NCBI GenBank assembly: GCA_018873245.2
Contig: JAEMBT020000005.1
Span: 13,468,001 to 13,532,000, forward strand
Source of the DNA: Archegozetes longisetosus
Lineage: Eukaryota; Arthropoda; Arachnida; Sarcoptiformes; Trhypochthoniidae
Length of the DNA stretch: 64,000 nt
Direction: 5' to 3'
The position numbers were made by a program, and so were the translations under genes. Positions 1 through 9,601 of the stretch are shown one piece after another. Position 1 is the first letter of the stretch. Every line of letters starts with the position of its first letter. A model generated the notes under the pieces. That model was not told where the DNA came from and did no database searches. It worked only from the letters and a program-made list of their open reading frames with translations.

Positions 1-424
1 AGCTCTCGAGGTTATGAATAATGTCCTACAAGTCTCGTCTCGTTTAATCGCTATTATATCATTTGCTTCACTTTATCCTGAGTGGACACTAATCGCTTTC
101 GCCTTACATTGGTTTTTAATCTATTTATCAATCATTTTGATTAACAATTTATGGACTAAATTGGATGAATTAGCTTGGAATACAATGATCGCATGTAAAT
201 TAATGTTTATTATCAGCAATGATGGCAAATGCGAGAAAAACATATCTCCGGATTGCTTTAGTTTATTGTTAGCAATAGCAGAGAATTTTATATTCATGTA
301 CTTGTGGGTTCTTTGGAGTCAAACATATATTAATTATAAAATAATAGCTATAGCTTTGCATTATCTACTATTTTTTGGTGGGCTCGCTTTTAGGTATAAT
401 TTAGATAAAAGAAACTCTAATTAA
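1..424 (+). CDS. XK-related membrane protein, C-terminal part (cut by the window start)
   Basis: The frame is open from base 2 to the stop at 422-424 and holds about 140 residues with three to four hydrophobic segments. It aligns along its length with the last exon of the XK-related gene at 42241-43620: shared features are 'SSR(L/V)IAI..FAS(L/I)Y', 'A(L/I)HW', 'EN(F/L)IF' and 'YKII.I..HY'. XK-related (XKR) proteins are multi-pass plasma-membrane proteins, some of which scramble phospholipids during apoptosis. Whether this member does so cannot be told from the tail. The upstream exons lie outside the window. It runs on the opposite strand to its paralogue. The apparent ATG at 14 is probably internal, since similarity starts around it and the frame stays open upstream. 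Confidence 0.7.
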   Translation, partial: ALEVMNNVLQVSSRLIAIISFASLYPEWTLIAFALHWFLIYLSIILINNLWTKLDELAWNTMIACKLMFIISNDGKCEKNISPDCFSLLLAIAENFIFMYLWVLWSQTYINYKIIAIALHYLLFFGGLAFRYNLDKRNSN

Positions 425-1680
425 TAAAATAGAAGTACAAGTCATTGAATTAACTTGAAGTTATTTTTAATTTTTCGAAAGAGAGAGAGAGAGAGAGAGA
501 ACTTGAAATTTATCAGTATGCCCAAAGACAGGAATATCAGGTAAAAATGACCTGAAAGTGACCGTAAAACTTAAAGATCACGAATATTCCATTCAACTTC
601 TATTTCCTTTGTTCTGTTCGTCTAATAACACTCAAATTGAAATTCAACCTGTTAGATCGAAGAGTCGAATTATTGAGTTAACCTTGTATGATATCGAATG
701 TGACTCTAATCGACTCATATGGCGAAGAAGAGTCAAACGATAAATAATTTATGTCTACGATGCCGGGAACATACTCGTCTACGTATGTTATAGTTGAGCC
801 GAGATTAATGTATCTCTTGATTTACATAATTTTGCAGTAAAATTAGCTAAAGTTCATTATAATAGGAACTTGTATTGATTTAAGTTTATGTACAAAAAAG
901 AATTTGTGGCCGTCAAGCTGAAAATCGTGAATGCGACAGTGGTTAACTGCAAATAATATTCCTCAAGGAAGGAATCGAGAATAAGACCAATCACTATAAG
1001 ATGCTTATGCTATTGAATGTCAACGTCTTATAATTTTATTGGTAAATTTTAATCTCTTAAACATCGCCAGACATTACATTGAATCATATGCTAATGCATA
1101 ACAATATCTAACTCTGATCTGGTATCATAAGTCATGTTACATGAAGAAAATTAAAGTCAAATAAATCATTTATTTAAATTTATTTATTAGATTTAAAGAA
1201 ATTTTTCATAACTACGCTTAAACTCTTTTCAGTTGTTCTCGTTCCAGAAATAAATTGATTTAAGGAGTTCGCCAGAAACACGTAGACTCTGGCCTATTGA
1301 CGCCCCCTAACGGTGACCCACTAAAGTTGTGGCCTAGTATATATTAGGCCACTATATAACTTACACATATGCTTTGAGTAAGTTTCATATACCTTGAAAT
1401 TTTCGTTCAAGATCTATTTTTATATTAGTCTATAATAGAAATGGTTAAGTTAAATTTTGTTTAGTCGTATTTAATACAACAATCAGTTTTCCCTTGACAA
1501 GACAGGATGTTTATCGTAAGTTAAGGAATTTTTTCTCCTGTTTCGCTCAAATAATAATATAAAAGTTGTTTATTATAAGAAGTGAATGATTTCTAACAAA
1601 TTTCATGAATAAGAAGATATTGTATTGAAGGGCAAAGCTTATGATAAGTTCTGATATTCTGAAGCAAATAAGTGATGATA
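425..1680. other. Intergenic, no gene seen; GA microsatellite at about 480-500
   Basis: A (GA)n run of about 20 bases lies at 480-500. A short perfect palindrome built on 'tggcctagtatatattaggcca' lies near 1331-1352. A 61-codon open frame at 558-743 has no recognisable family or compositional sign of coding. Nothing else is supported. Confidence 0.5.
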
Positions 1681-2620
1681 TGCAATAACCAGTCATCTCT
1701 TGATTAGTATTGCATTTTTAAAGGGCGCAAATGTATTGATACGAACGACGCCTTCCGAAAGAATAAATTACTTATTACTTTAGAATATACTTAAACTCAT
1801 TCAATATATATTTAATTTTAGTTTTTTGTATAGTTTATTATTAATTTTATCATTTTTTTCTCAAAATTTAATGTTTTGTTCCATTGAAAACTTTGTTTAT
1901 TTAATAAACAAACTTTAATTTAGGTAAAAAAAATCTTATTTAATATATGATCTTGAACAAGTCTAACTACAATTTTGAAAAAGTTAAATAACTTTTGAAT
2001 GCCTTGTCCGATTTTAATGATTTTTGAAGGATTTTGTAGCTTGATTATTATAGAATAATATTTTAAAATAAACACATCATAGTTTTATCAATTATAATTT
2101 AGATAAATGCATTTATTAAACAGCTAGCAACTTAACTAGAATAAGCAAATAAAAAATGCACTTTAATGCTTAAGTCGTTGGTCCAAAAGGAGCGGCTTAT
2201 TTTCAACTCGAGAGATGATTTAATCGAAGCTCTGCAAAATGCCCACCAAACTATGTGCTCTCCTGATTGGCGCCAATACTTCATCAATTTGTGTAACTCA
2301 ATGCCTGATCGATTGAGAGAAGTCATAGACAATTCCGGTGGACACACTAGTTTTTGATTATTGTTTAATACACTATTTGTGAATTTACTATCTATGATAA
2401 AATTTAATATTTGTTGCTATCTTATTACGTGATTTATAAGGTTTAATTTGCTTGAGATTTCATTAAAATCCGATTGCGCGTTCAAAATTTATCTTAATTT
2501 AAGCAAATTGCAGTTAGATTTGTCCAAGATTGTATGTCGTGCTTTGTGTCTCTACCCTTAAATACTATTAGAAAGTCTTTTTCATATGAAATACTGATCA
2601 AGAGATGACTGGTTATTGCA
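1681..2620 (+). mobile_element. Tc1-like transposon relic
   Basis: Inverted termini of about 35 bp (1681-1715 and 2587-2620) share 'TGCAATAACCAGTCATCTC' and are bordered by TA dinucleotides at 1679-1680 and 2621-2622, the target duplication of Tc1/mariner elements. Inside, 2166-2357 encodes the end of a Tc1-type transposase, with 'W..YF..L..SMP.RL..VI...GGHT'. The N-terminal and catalytic regions are missing, so the 940-bp copy is a deletion derivative and not autonomous. Confidence 0.75.
2166..2357 (+). pseudogene. Tc1-like transposase, C-terminal remnant
   Basis: This 63-codon frame ends in 'NLCNSMPDRLREVID' followed by 'GGHTSF', which matches the C-terminal region of Tc1 transposases (typically 'L..SMPRR...VI...GG.T.Y'). 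The DDE catalytic core is absent. It lies inside the element at 1681-2620 and ends about 260 bp before that element's right terminus. Confidence 0.7.
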
Positions 2621-2680
2621 TACCATCATTTTAATGTATTTATTTAAGCACTGGAATAAATATTAGTAAAACTTATGAGT

Positions 2681-3528
2681 CAGAATTGAGACTGTGGAAT
2701 TGTGGCTATTAGAAGCTGAGCTACGTAAACAACTATAAAGTGAGTGATATAGTTGGACTCAGCTCAACCAGCTGGAAACGTCGATACCTCACATGATCCT
2801 ATCACGTGACCTTTGACCTCTGACTCTGTCATTTGCCCTGGTGGCTCTGCCCCTATATATGAGGTATCAATTTACTTCTTTCGTCAACCTGAGTTCAGTG
2901 ATACTCCATTTGACTCTGTTACATGAAATTTGACATCGACAATATTATTTACCATAAATTGTAATAAGAGAATCCATAGGTTATTCGTAGTTTAACTTTG
3001 TAGCACTACCGAGCACTGATGAAGGCAAATACCAGAAACCCGTTTTTGTTTCACACTAAGATCAAACTACATAACCGCAAGGGAGTTCTCTAATCACTCA
3101 AATGTATCAGCACATTTACTAAAAATGAAATAATGGTAAGGTCATATGAACAAGATAAAGGTCAGAGGTTACCGAATAGACTTGGAAAGTTTTTACCCGA
3201 CACTTAAGTCCAATAACATTAATTAACATGGGCTATGGCTATCCCATTACAATACATGGACCATAATATTGTCGAAGTCAAGGTCACGTGAAAGGGTTAA
3301 GTGAAGTATCGTTGGACTTAAGTAGACAAGACGAGTAAAATGAAATCCCATCTTTGCGTATAGGGTTACTAGGATGAATGCCAGGGTGCCAGAGGTCAAG
3401 TCACGTGGTAAGGTCATGTAGGGTATCGACGCTTTCAGCTGGTCAAGCTGGGTCTAACCGTGACGCTAACTTAGTAGTTGGTTACGCAGCTCAGCTTTTA
3501 TAATCACAGACCCACAGTATAAAGTCTG
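2681..3528. mobile_element. MITE with about 130-bp inverted termini
   Basis: Left arm 2681-2825 and right arm 3385-3528 are imperfect reverse complements. Both carry 'AGAAGCTGAGCT' or 'AAAAGCTGAGCT', an 'AGCTGGAAACGTCGATACC' or 'AGCTGAAAGCGTCGATACC' block, and a 'CACGTGAC' block. The outer edges 'CAGAATTGAGACTGTGG' and 'CAGACTTTATACTGTGG' (the second reverse-complemented) also pair. No coding sequence is seen in the centre and no clear target duplication was found, so the superfamily is unassigned. Confidence 0.65.
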
Positions 3529-4082
3529 ATCAAATTATGGATTATTATACTCCCTGCTCGACGATCTTGCAAAGAGTTGAATTTTTCGTGTAATCAAAGC
3601 ATTGAAACCCTGTTTAGTTTAGAGGAAAAGTTTTGCGTAAAACTTTTACTCTAAAATTTTGCGCCAAAATTAGAGATTCGTATGCGCTTTAAACCAGTTA
3701 AAAAGAAGTCATTAAAACATCCTCGTTGTAGCCTTGATTAAAACCCCTGTGATTACGACGTCGTCACAAGAATTAAGAGGTCGAATAAAAGTAAAGAATT
3801 TTCGAATAAACTTGATTTGAAATTAGGTTTTGATGAAGTTATTCGTGGAATTAATTCTAAAAATGCCGCCATTGGAATATCAGGGCTGCCAATAAGTTGA
3901 AAATTTGTCATAAAGCTTGGGATCAACTACATTGTATAATACCAAAATATCATTTTTATATCTATTTTCAATGAGGAGATACGGATGTTCAATTACTTTT
4001 CAACCGACCTAATACTTCTCTCAATTATCGAATAATAATGATTTAATCTTGTATTTTTTCACACAAATAAAAAGCGGCATAA
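3529..4082. other. Intergenic, no gene seen
   Basis: Contains short self-complementary stretches (for example 'aaaagttttgcgtaaaactttt' around 3627-3650) but no coding region or recognisable element. Confidence 0.4.
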
Positions 4083-4548
4083 GTTTTATGCCGTTCAGGT
4101 TCGAGCTCATAAACCTAAACGGATAACTGGGGACTAAAGTTAACTATTTATCCGGAATCTTGAAACAAATATTCTATTAAAATATTAGTTATATTATACT
4201 TTGTTTGATTGCAATCTTTTATTTTCTTTAAAAATTATAAGTAATTAAAATAATATTTAATAACAAATAGATAAAGAAATATAACATAGCATTAAGACGT
4301 GTTTTCATTATTTGATTGATACATAAAAATTTTATAAACATATTTAAAGGTTTTCACAAATTAAAAGATTTTACTTCTTTCTAACACTTTTCCACATTCA
4401 CTTAGAGACATAATGAGGTCCTCTCCTCGAAGCCTCCGCCCAAAGACTGACCCTCTTTTCCAGTTTTTTAACATATCTTATATAAAAAAATAGATCTGAA
4501 TTGTTATTCTTTTTAAATATGAGCCGCATTTCATAGCAAACGTTAATA

Positions 4549-5076
4549 TAAGGATTTTCGGAAAGTTCCAGCGGGTTTTTATCAAATATTTAATTTTATT
4601 TTAAAAAGAAGTGAATAAATTTTAATCAATTATATAATTTCCGTCATTATCGACGACATGTCCCCAACGGAACAACTAGAGCCGTCAGAACGTCGCTGTT
4701 CACAATTGAGGGTCGGCCACTTCTCGGGCGGTCATCCAGGTTCTGGTCGCCGAAACGGAATCGACTGAACCATTCTTGGCAAGTGCGGGCACTAATGACT
4801 TGACCATAAGTGGCATTGATATTATTGGCGGCCTCTGTGGCATTTGATCCACGATTGAATTCGTATAATATACAGTGACGTATATGAGTCTTATCGGGAG
4901 TTCGGTTTGATATCGTTTGGACACAAATAACAAAAATATTTTGACAAAAATTTGAAGACAAATATCTGTTCTTTCAATTGAGAAATGCAATCGATTTGTA
5001 ATTTATTTTTCAACTGTTCAAATAGAACGCACAAAATACATTTAAGAAAGCCGCTGGAACTTTCCGAAAATCCTTA
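4549..5076 (-). mobile_element. Internally deleted mariner element
   Basis: The ends 4549-4574 and 5051-5076 are inverted repeats, identical over about 26 bp (starting 'TAAGGATTTTCGG'). They are bordered by a TA duplication at 4547-4548 and 5077-5078. The sister repeat at 8018-8613 preserves the unoccupied site with a single TA. The 528-bp length compares with about 1.3 kb for a complete mariner, so most of the transposase is deleted. Identical termini suggest a fairly recent insertion. Confidence 0.85.
4647..4961 (-). pseudogene. mariner transposase, N-terminal DNA-binding part
   Basis: The frame contains the paired helix-turn-helix pattern of mariner transposases: 'HIRHCILYEFNRGSNATEAA' followed by 'CQEWFSRFRFGD' and 'DDRPRSGRPS'. 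It then runs into unrelated residues. The catalytic D,D34D domain is missing because the element is internally deleted, so no active enzyme can be made. Confidence 0.8.
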
Positions 5077-6299
5077 TACAATGATAACCTTGAAAGCGTT
5101 AGTGAAACATTACATAAAATACAAAGCATTTTAAAGATAACTGTTTGACAAACTATTTTAAAAGAATGAAAAACTGATTTAAAATCGGAGAATTTATATC
5201 TGCATAACATAAGTTACAGAAACCTAAGTTGTGAATATTTAATACATAAAGTTTGTATAAAATTCTTTCAACTTTTTTATCTAATTTTTATGCACTTTCG
5301 TTGTAATACTGGAATTCAAGTAAAAATGAAAAATTGGTTTGTAAACAGGTTCATTCGAAAGTCAAAATTCGTAACAATTTTCTATATATATATATATATT
5401 TTTTTTTTAATTGGAGGATAAGTTTGTAATAAATGCGAGAAAATAGACTCTAATTTATTACACTCATGAGTACTTAAGTAAACTTCATATGAATAAAATC
5501 ACATATCACATAAACGTCATATGAATAAAAATTCATATAATTTCTTTGTAAGCAATATTTTTTCAACATAGAATCCAGTCTTAAGTAGTAGGTGCAGATT
5601 TTTAAAAAATTAAAATATTGAATATTACATATAATATATTTTTCAATGAAATGTTCGATTGCGTCTTGTAATCGAAAAAATAATGATTAAAAGAGTAATT
5701 CAAAAAATGGTATCTCATCTCAAAGCACGAAACGGCTATTGGAAAGTTTTGAAATGAGTTTTGTTAAAATTCTCCCTCAATAACCTATCAAATGTATTGA
5801 ATCTTCGATTGCATCTGTAAAGCTTAAAGATATACGTGATGCAGGTGGTTATAAAACTAATTCTGAACTATTCTTTTATATAATATCGAAAACATTTTAA
5901 AATACATACTTATCTACAAAGCGTTACTCCTCACTTTACAGAATTCATGAATTTGAATCAATATTTAAATTTGAAAAAAGTAAAAACTCAACTATTAATG
6001 AGTTTGATCGATAGATGATTTTCATTTCATAACATTAATAGTACAGTAGACACATTATACCTGATAATACAGTCAAGAGTTAAGTTCTGAGATTAAAAAT
6101 TAAACACGATGAGACTAATACATTTGAATAAACTTTACGTTTCGCTTTCGTGTACCTTTAGAGCAAACTATGAAAATGTAAGTTTGTTCATTTTCTGTTT
6201 TGTACAAAGCATTGAGATGGCATCTCAATAGTTGTTTAATATTTCATTCTTATGATAATGGACGTGACAGATTAATGGTTTTGCAAAATACTCGAGTTA

Positions 6300-6625
6300 A
6301 TGTTCAGCCACTTCATTATTAAGAAAGCTTTTAGATCGCGTAACATACGAAAAGTGGAACGAGTCTATATCAGATTGCAAATAATCTTGATCGCCACGAA
6401 GACAGCTTATAAATGGGTGAGGCGGTTTGAGGAAACGGATGAAATGCAGGTAAGTTTAGTGTTATTTGTTTTTAAAGAGTAAAATTTATAAATGCATTTT
6501 AAAAGTAAATAAATAAAATAAAGGATAAGAAGTGCCCAGGAGGACCACGAATAACAACTTCAGAACAGGATTTAGTGATAGTTTTAGCCGCGACTGAAGG
6601 CCCATTTAGAAAGTGTAAATATATA
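6300..6625 (+). pseudogene. Relic of a Tc1/mariner-type transposase helix-turn-helix region
   Basis: 6300-6455 encodes 'RVYIRLQIILIATKTAYKW' followed by 'VRRFEETDEM'. About 70 bp later another segment gives 'DKKCPGGPRITTSEQD'. The combination 'W(V)RRFEETG...KKSPGRPR' is the usual junction in arthropod Tc1/mariner-type DNA-binding regions. The pieces are separated by a gap that looks intron-like ('CAG' then 'GTAAGT'). No catalytic domain follows. Confidence 0.5.
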
Positions 6626-7385
6626 AAGCATTTATTTAGTTATGACAAGGGAAAACAATGAGGGAAATCGCTTGGGCGAGAATAAGGTTTATTCATGAGG
6701 TCGCTTTGCATTGCTGTCTATTTATTAGATTACTTACCTCATCATTTACTAGCAGAGAACATAAAAGTAATTTAAGAAAATATACTCTAAATACTTTGGA
6801 TGAGAAAAGTAAACTCCAAACAGAGTTTAAGCAAAATTTTCTTCTACTGGAAACAGTATTTACAAGATCTGTCACTTAAGGGAAGAGAGGGTTCAAGACT
6901 CCAAAAATTTGAAGGAAAGGATTGTAAACTTGTTAGTTTTGGGAGGAAATTTCTCCTATTAACTGGAATTTTTTTCAAAATTTGAAATTTCTCATCATTT
7001 TTTCATTTAAATGAATTCTTCACGATATTAACTCAATATTGTTAGTAGAATGGCATAAATAATAGTCTTGGTATGTCAAATTTGTAGTATTTGAGCAATC
7101 ATTTCGTAAATTCCTTTTTGTAATTATTCCAGAAAATAATAACTCCAGACCAATGAATTTGCGATTTCCAATCGTTCATTAATGAGGAGGTTTACGTCAT
7201 GTCTACACCTAACGTTGTTACTCCTCCAATTAGCTGAAAGAGGATATTATTATATTGAAAGGAGCCCTTTAAATACAAGAGAAGATTCCATAAAATAAAT
7301 CAAATTATTTTGAATCAAAGCTCTTAAGACTGTAGCTTGAGATTCATTTCAATATATAGATTTGGGATTGATAGTGTTGCTATGT

Positions 7386-7450
7386 GTCCTCTTTTCGGGA
7401 GGATAGTCCTTGATTTGAGATTTTTGTCCTCTATCCTCTCTCTAATTGGA
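7386..7450 (+). repeat. Dispersed repeat, copy A
   Basis: The 65-bp stretch with 'GTCCTCTTTTCGGGAGGA' is closely matched by the reverse complement of 22068-22131 ('GTCCTCTTTTCGAGAGGA'), including the following 'AGTCCT(T/C)GATT(T/C)GAG' block. A partial version may lie at 25150-25170. The family is not recognised. Confidence 0.5.
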
Positions 7451-7607
7451 CGAACAGGGGAAAAGTCGGCTTTTTACAGACAAAGAACAAAAATGTTATT
7501 CTTTCTGAACTTCCTAACATAATTCAAGTTAATTTCGAAACATTAATCGTGTATTTTCCAATCATAATACTATACTTTTGGCATAACTTATGAGTGATTC
7601 TCTTTAA

Positions 7608-8670
7608 CCCTTCGAAGGAACTGTGGGGTCTTATTTGTCCTAACAATATTTTGAAATTCTGTTAAAAACAAACCATAAATGCAAAAAATCTAAAAAATTC
7701 TGTATTCTATCACAAATTATTTCTTAACAAAACTACATAATTGTCATTTTAATATTCCTTATAATTAAAATTCTAAAAATAAATAAGTAAAGCAAAGTCT
7801 GGTGTCGTACCCCACCTTTCTATTCACGTAACTTTTTTTCGTAATATATTTCAATGCAATTTGGATGAATCCAATAAGGAAGGGGTTAACTATGATGTCA
7901 AATGTCATGACTTGGATACAATACGATATGTGAATGGAATAGTGGGGTATTTTTGTTTAGTCCTTGAGTTCTATGCATAATAAGCGCAGATTCGTCCACG
8001 AAAGTTTCCGCGATATTGTTATGCAGATGAAAATTCTTTGATTTTAAATCAGTTTTTCATTCTTTTAAAATAGTTTGTCAAACAGTTATCTTTAAAATGC
8101 TTTATATTTTATGTAATGCTTTACTAACGCTTTCAAGGTTATCATTGTATTATCGTTAGCTATGAAATGCGGCTCATATTTTAAAAGAATAACAATTCAG
8201 ATCTATTTTTTTTATATAAGATATGTTAAAAAACTGGCAAAGAGAGTCAGTCTTTGGGCGGAGGCCTTGAGAAGAGGACCTCATTATGCCTCTAAGTGAA
8301 TGTGGAAAAGTGTTAGAAAGAAGTAAAATCTTTTAATTTGTGAAAACTTTTAAATATGTTTATAACATTTTTATGTATCAATCAAATAGTGAAATCACGT
8401 CTAAGTCCTATTTTATATTTCTTTATCTATTTGTTAATTAAATATTATTTTAATTACTTATAATTTTTAAAGAAAATAAAAGATTGCAATCAAACAAAGT
8501 ATAATATAACTAATAATTTAATAGAATATTTGTTTCAGAATTCTGGATAATTAGTTAACTTTAGTCCCCAGTTATGCGTTTAGGTTTATGAGCTCGAACC
8601 TGAACGGCATAACAATATATTGACCCTATCTTTCCCTTTAAGTGATTCTAAACACAATTCCTTCGAAGGG
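7608..8670. mobile_element. piggyBac-like MITE (carries repeat copy 2 inside)
   Basis: The element begins CCC at 7608 and ends GGG at 8670. Terminal inverted repeats of about 18 bp (CCCTTCGAAGGAA[C/T]TGTG) are each bordered by TTAA (7604-7607 and 8671-8674). TTAA targets with CCC termini are the hallmark of piggyBac-superfamily elements. No transposase is present. More than half of the 1063 bp is the 596-bp repeat at 8018-8613, leaving about 470 bp of the element's own sequence. Confidence 0.75.
8018..8613. mobile_element. 596-bp repeat family, copy 2 (inverted relative to copy 1)
   Basis: This is the reverse complement of the copy at 4083-5208, uninterrupted by mariner, so it retains the empty insertion site ('ATAATACAATGATAACC' on the reverse strand). 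It is nested within the TTAA-bordered element 7608-8670. Similarity between the copies is high throughout, with scattered substitutions. Confidence 0.7.
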
Positions 8671-8674
8671 TTAA

Positions 8675-9601
8675 AACCATCCGAATTTTTTACTCTCAAA
8701 TAAAAAATTTCGTATTAATTCAAACAGTTTGTAGTCAAGAACAATGATTGAATACCTTTTGTTCACAGTTAAACACCTAAAAGTAGATTTTGACAAGAAT
8801 AAATGTTACTAGAAATTACCAAAAAATAGAACCAATGCTTAAATTTAAAGCTTTTTGAAATAATTACTACGCCGTTGTCAATTGTGTTGTCGAAGATCAA
8901 TAATTAGAATTTTTGATTTTTTTATTAGAAAACATGAAAATATAGATAAAACGACATAACTTTGAAATTAGAGTTTACATATACAAAAAGGTTGAGACCT
9001 TAGAATCCATATGTGGTATTCCATGTTTGGTCTCCGGGAGCTGATTACCCTTAAGAAAAAAACTTTAGTTTATACAGTTAAATATGCTATAGTTTGTCAT
9101 ATCTTATAATAATAATACATATAAGTGATGTAACATTGAAAAAGTGTTAAATAACTTGGTATTAGTTTGAATGTACTTTCCATAAAATATGCAAAATCTC
9201 GATTCAAGTTACTTAAGGTTGCGCTATGTTATGCGTAACATAACAAGCAGTATATAATTTGTTGATTAAAATGCCACCTCAAGTGTACTAGATATTATGC
9301 TTCAAATCAAAGTTCAAATTATAAAAATTGTTTTGAAAACTTAAATTCAATTTGTTAGAAATATAAATCAAGGTTATTATATTAAAGACTGAATTATAAA
9401 AATTGAACAATTGAATTGAAGAAACAATAGTAGAATGTGGCGCAAATTTTCATGAATTTAATTTATTTATCTGTATTCATATATTTCGAACCAAATCTTA
9501 ACAGAGCCATAGCGGTAATATATCTTACGAGATATTTATATTGTATCTGAAGTAGCATTTTACTAGTTAAATAATGTAGTAAATCTGGATTTATTAACAT
9601 T
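8675..9601. other. Intergenic, downstream of the ABCG gene; nothing recognised
   Basis: AT-rich sequence without convincing open frames. It includes the 3' flank of the minus-strand ABCG gene. No repeats stood out. Confidence 0.4.

Larger units (their letters stand above)
4083..5208. mobile_element. 596-bp repeat family, copy 1 (interrupted by a mariner element)
   Basis: With the mariner element and one TA removed, this copy is 596 bp and aligns end to end with the reverse complement of 8018-8613, also 596 bp. Both start near 'GTT(T)TATGCCGTTCAGG' and end at 'CTGCATAAC', giving a short terminal inverted repeat of about 7 bp (GTTATGC). No coding sequence is seen. It is likely a non-autonomous DNA element of unknown superfamily. 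Confidence 0.7.
5209..7607. other. Mostly non-coding, with a transposase relic at about 6300-6625
   Basis: Apart from the relic annotated separately, this stretch shows AT-rich sequence, a short (TA)n run near 5383-5398, and one copy of a dispersed repeat at 7386-7450. No intact gene is seen. Confidence 0.4.

Noticed and set aside
4083-8613. One 4.5-kb palindromic transposon with 600-bp inverted termini
   Set aside because: Each arm is a complete 596-bp unit with its own short terminal repeats, and the right one lies inside a TTAA-bordered element. Two independent copies in opposite orientation explain it better.
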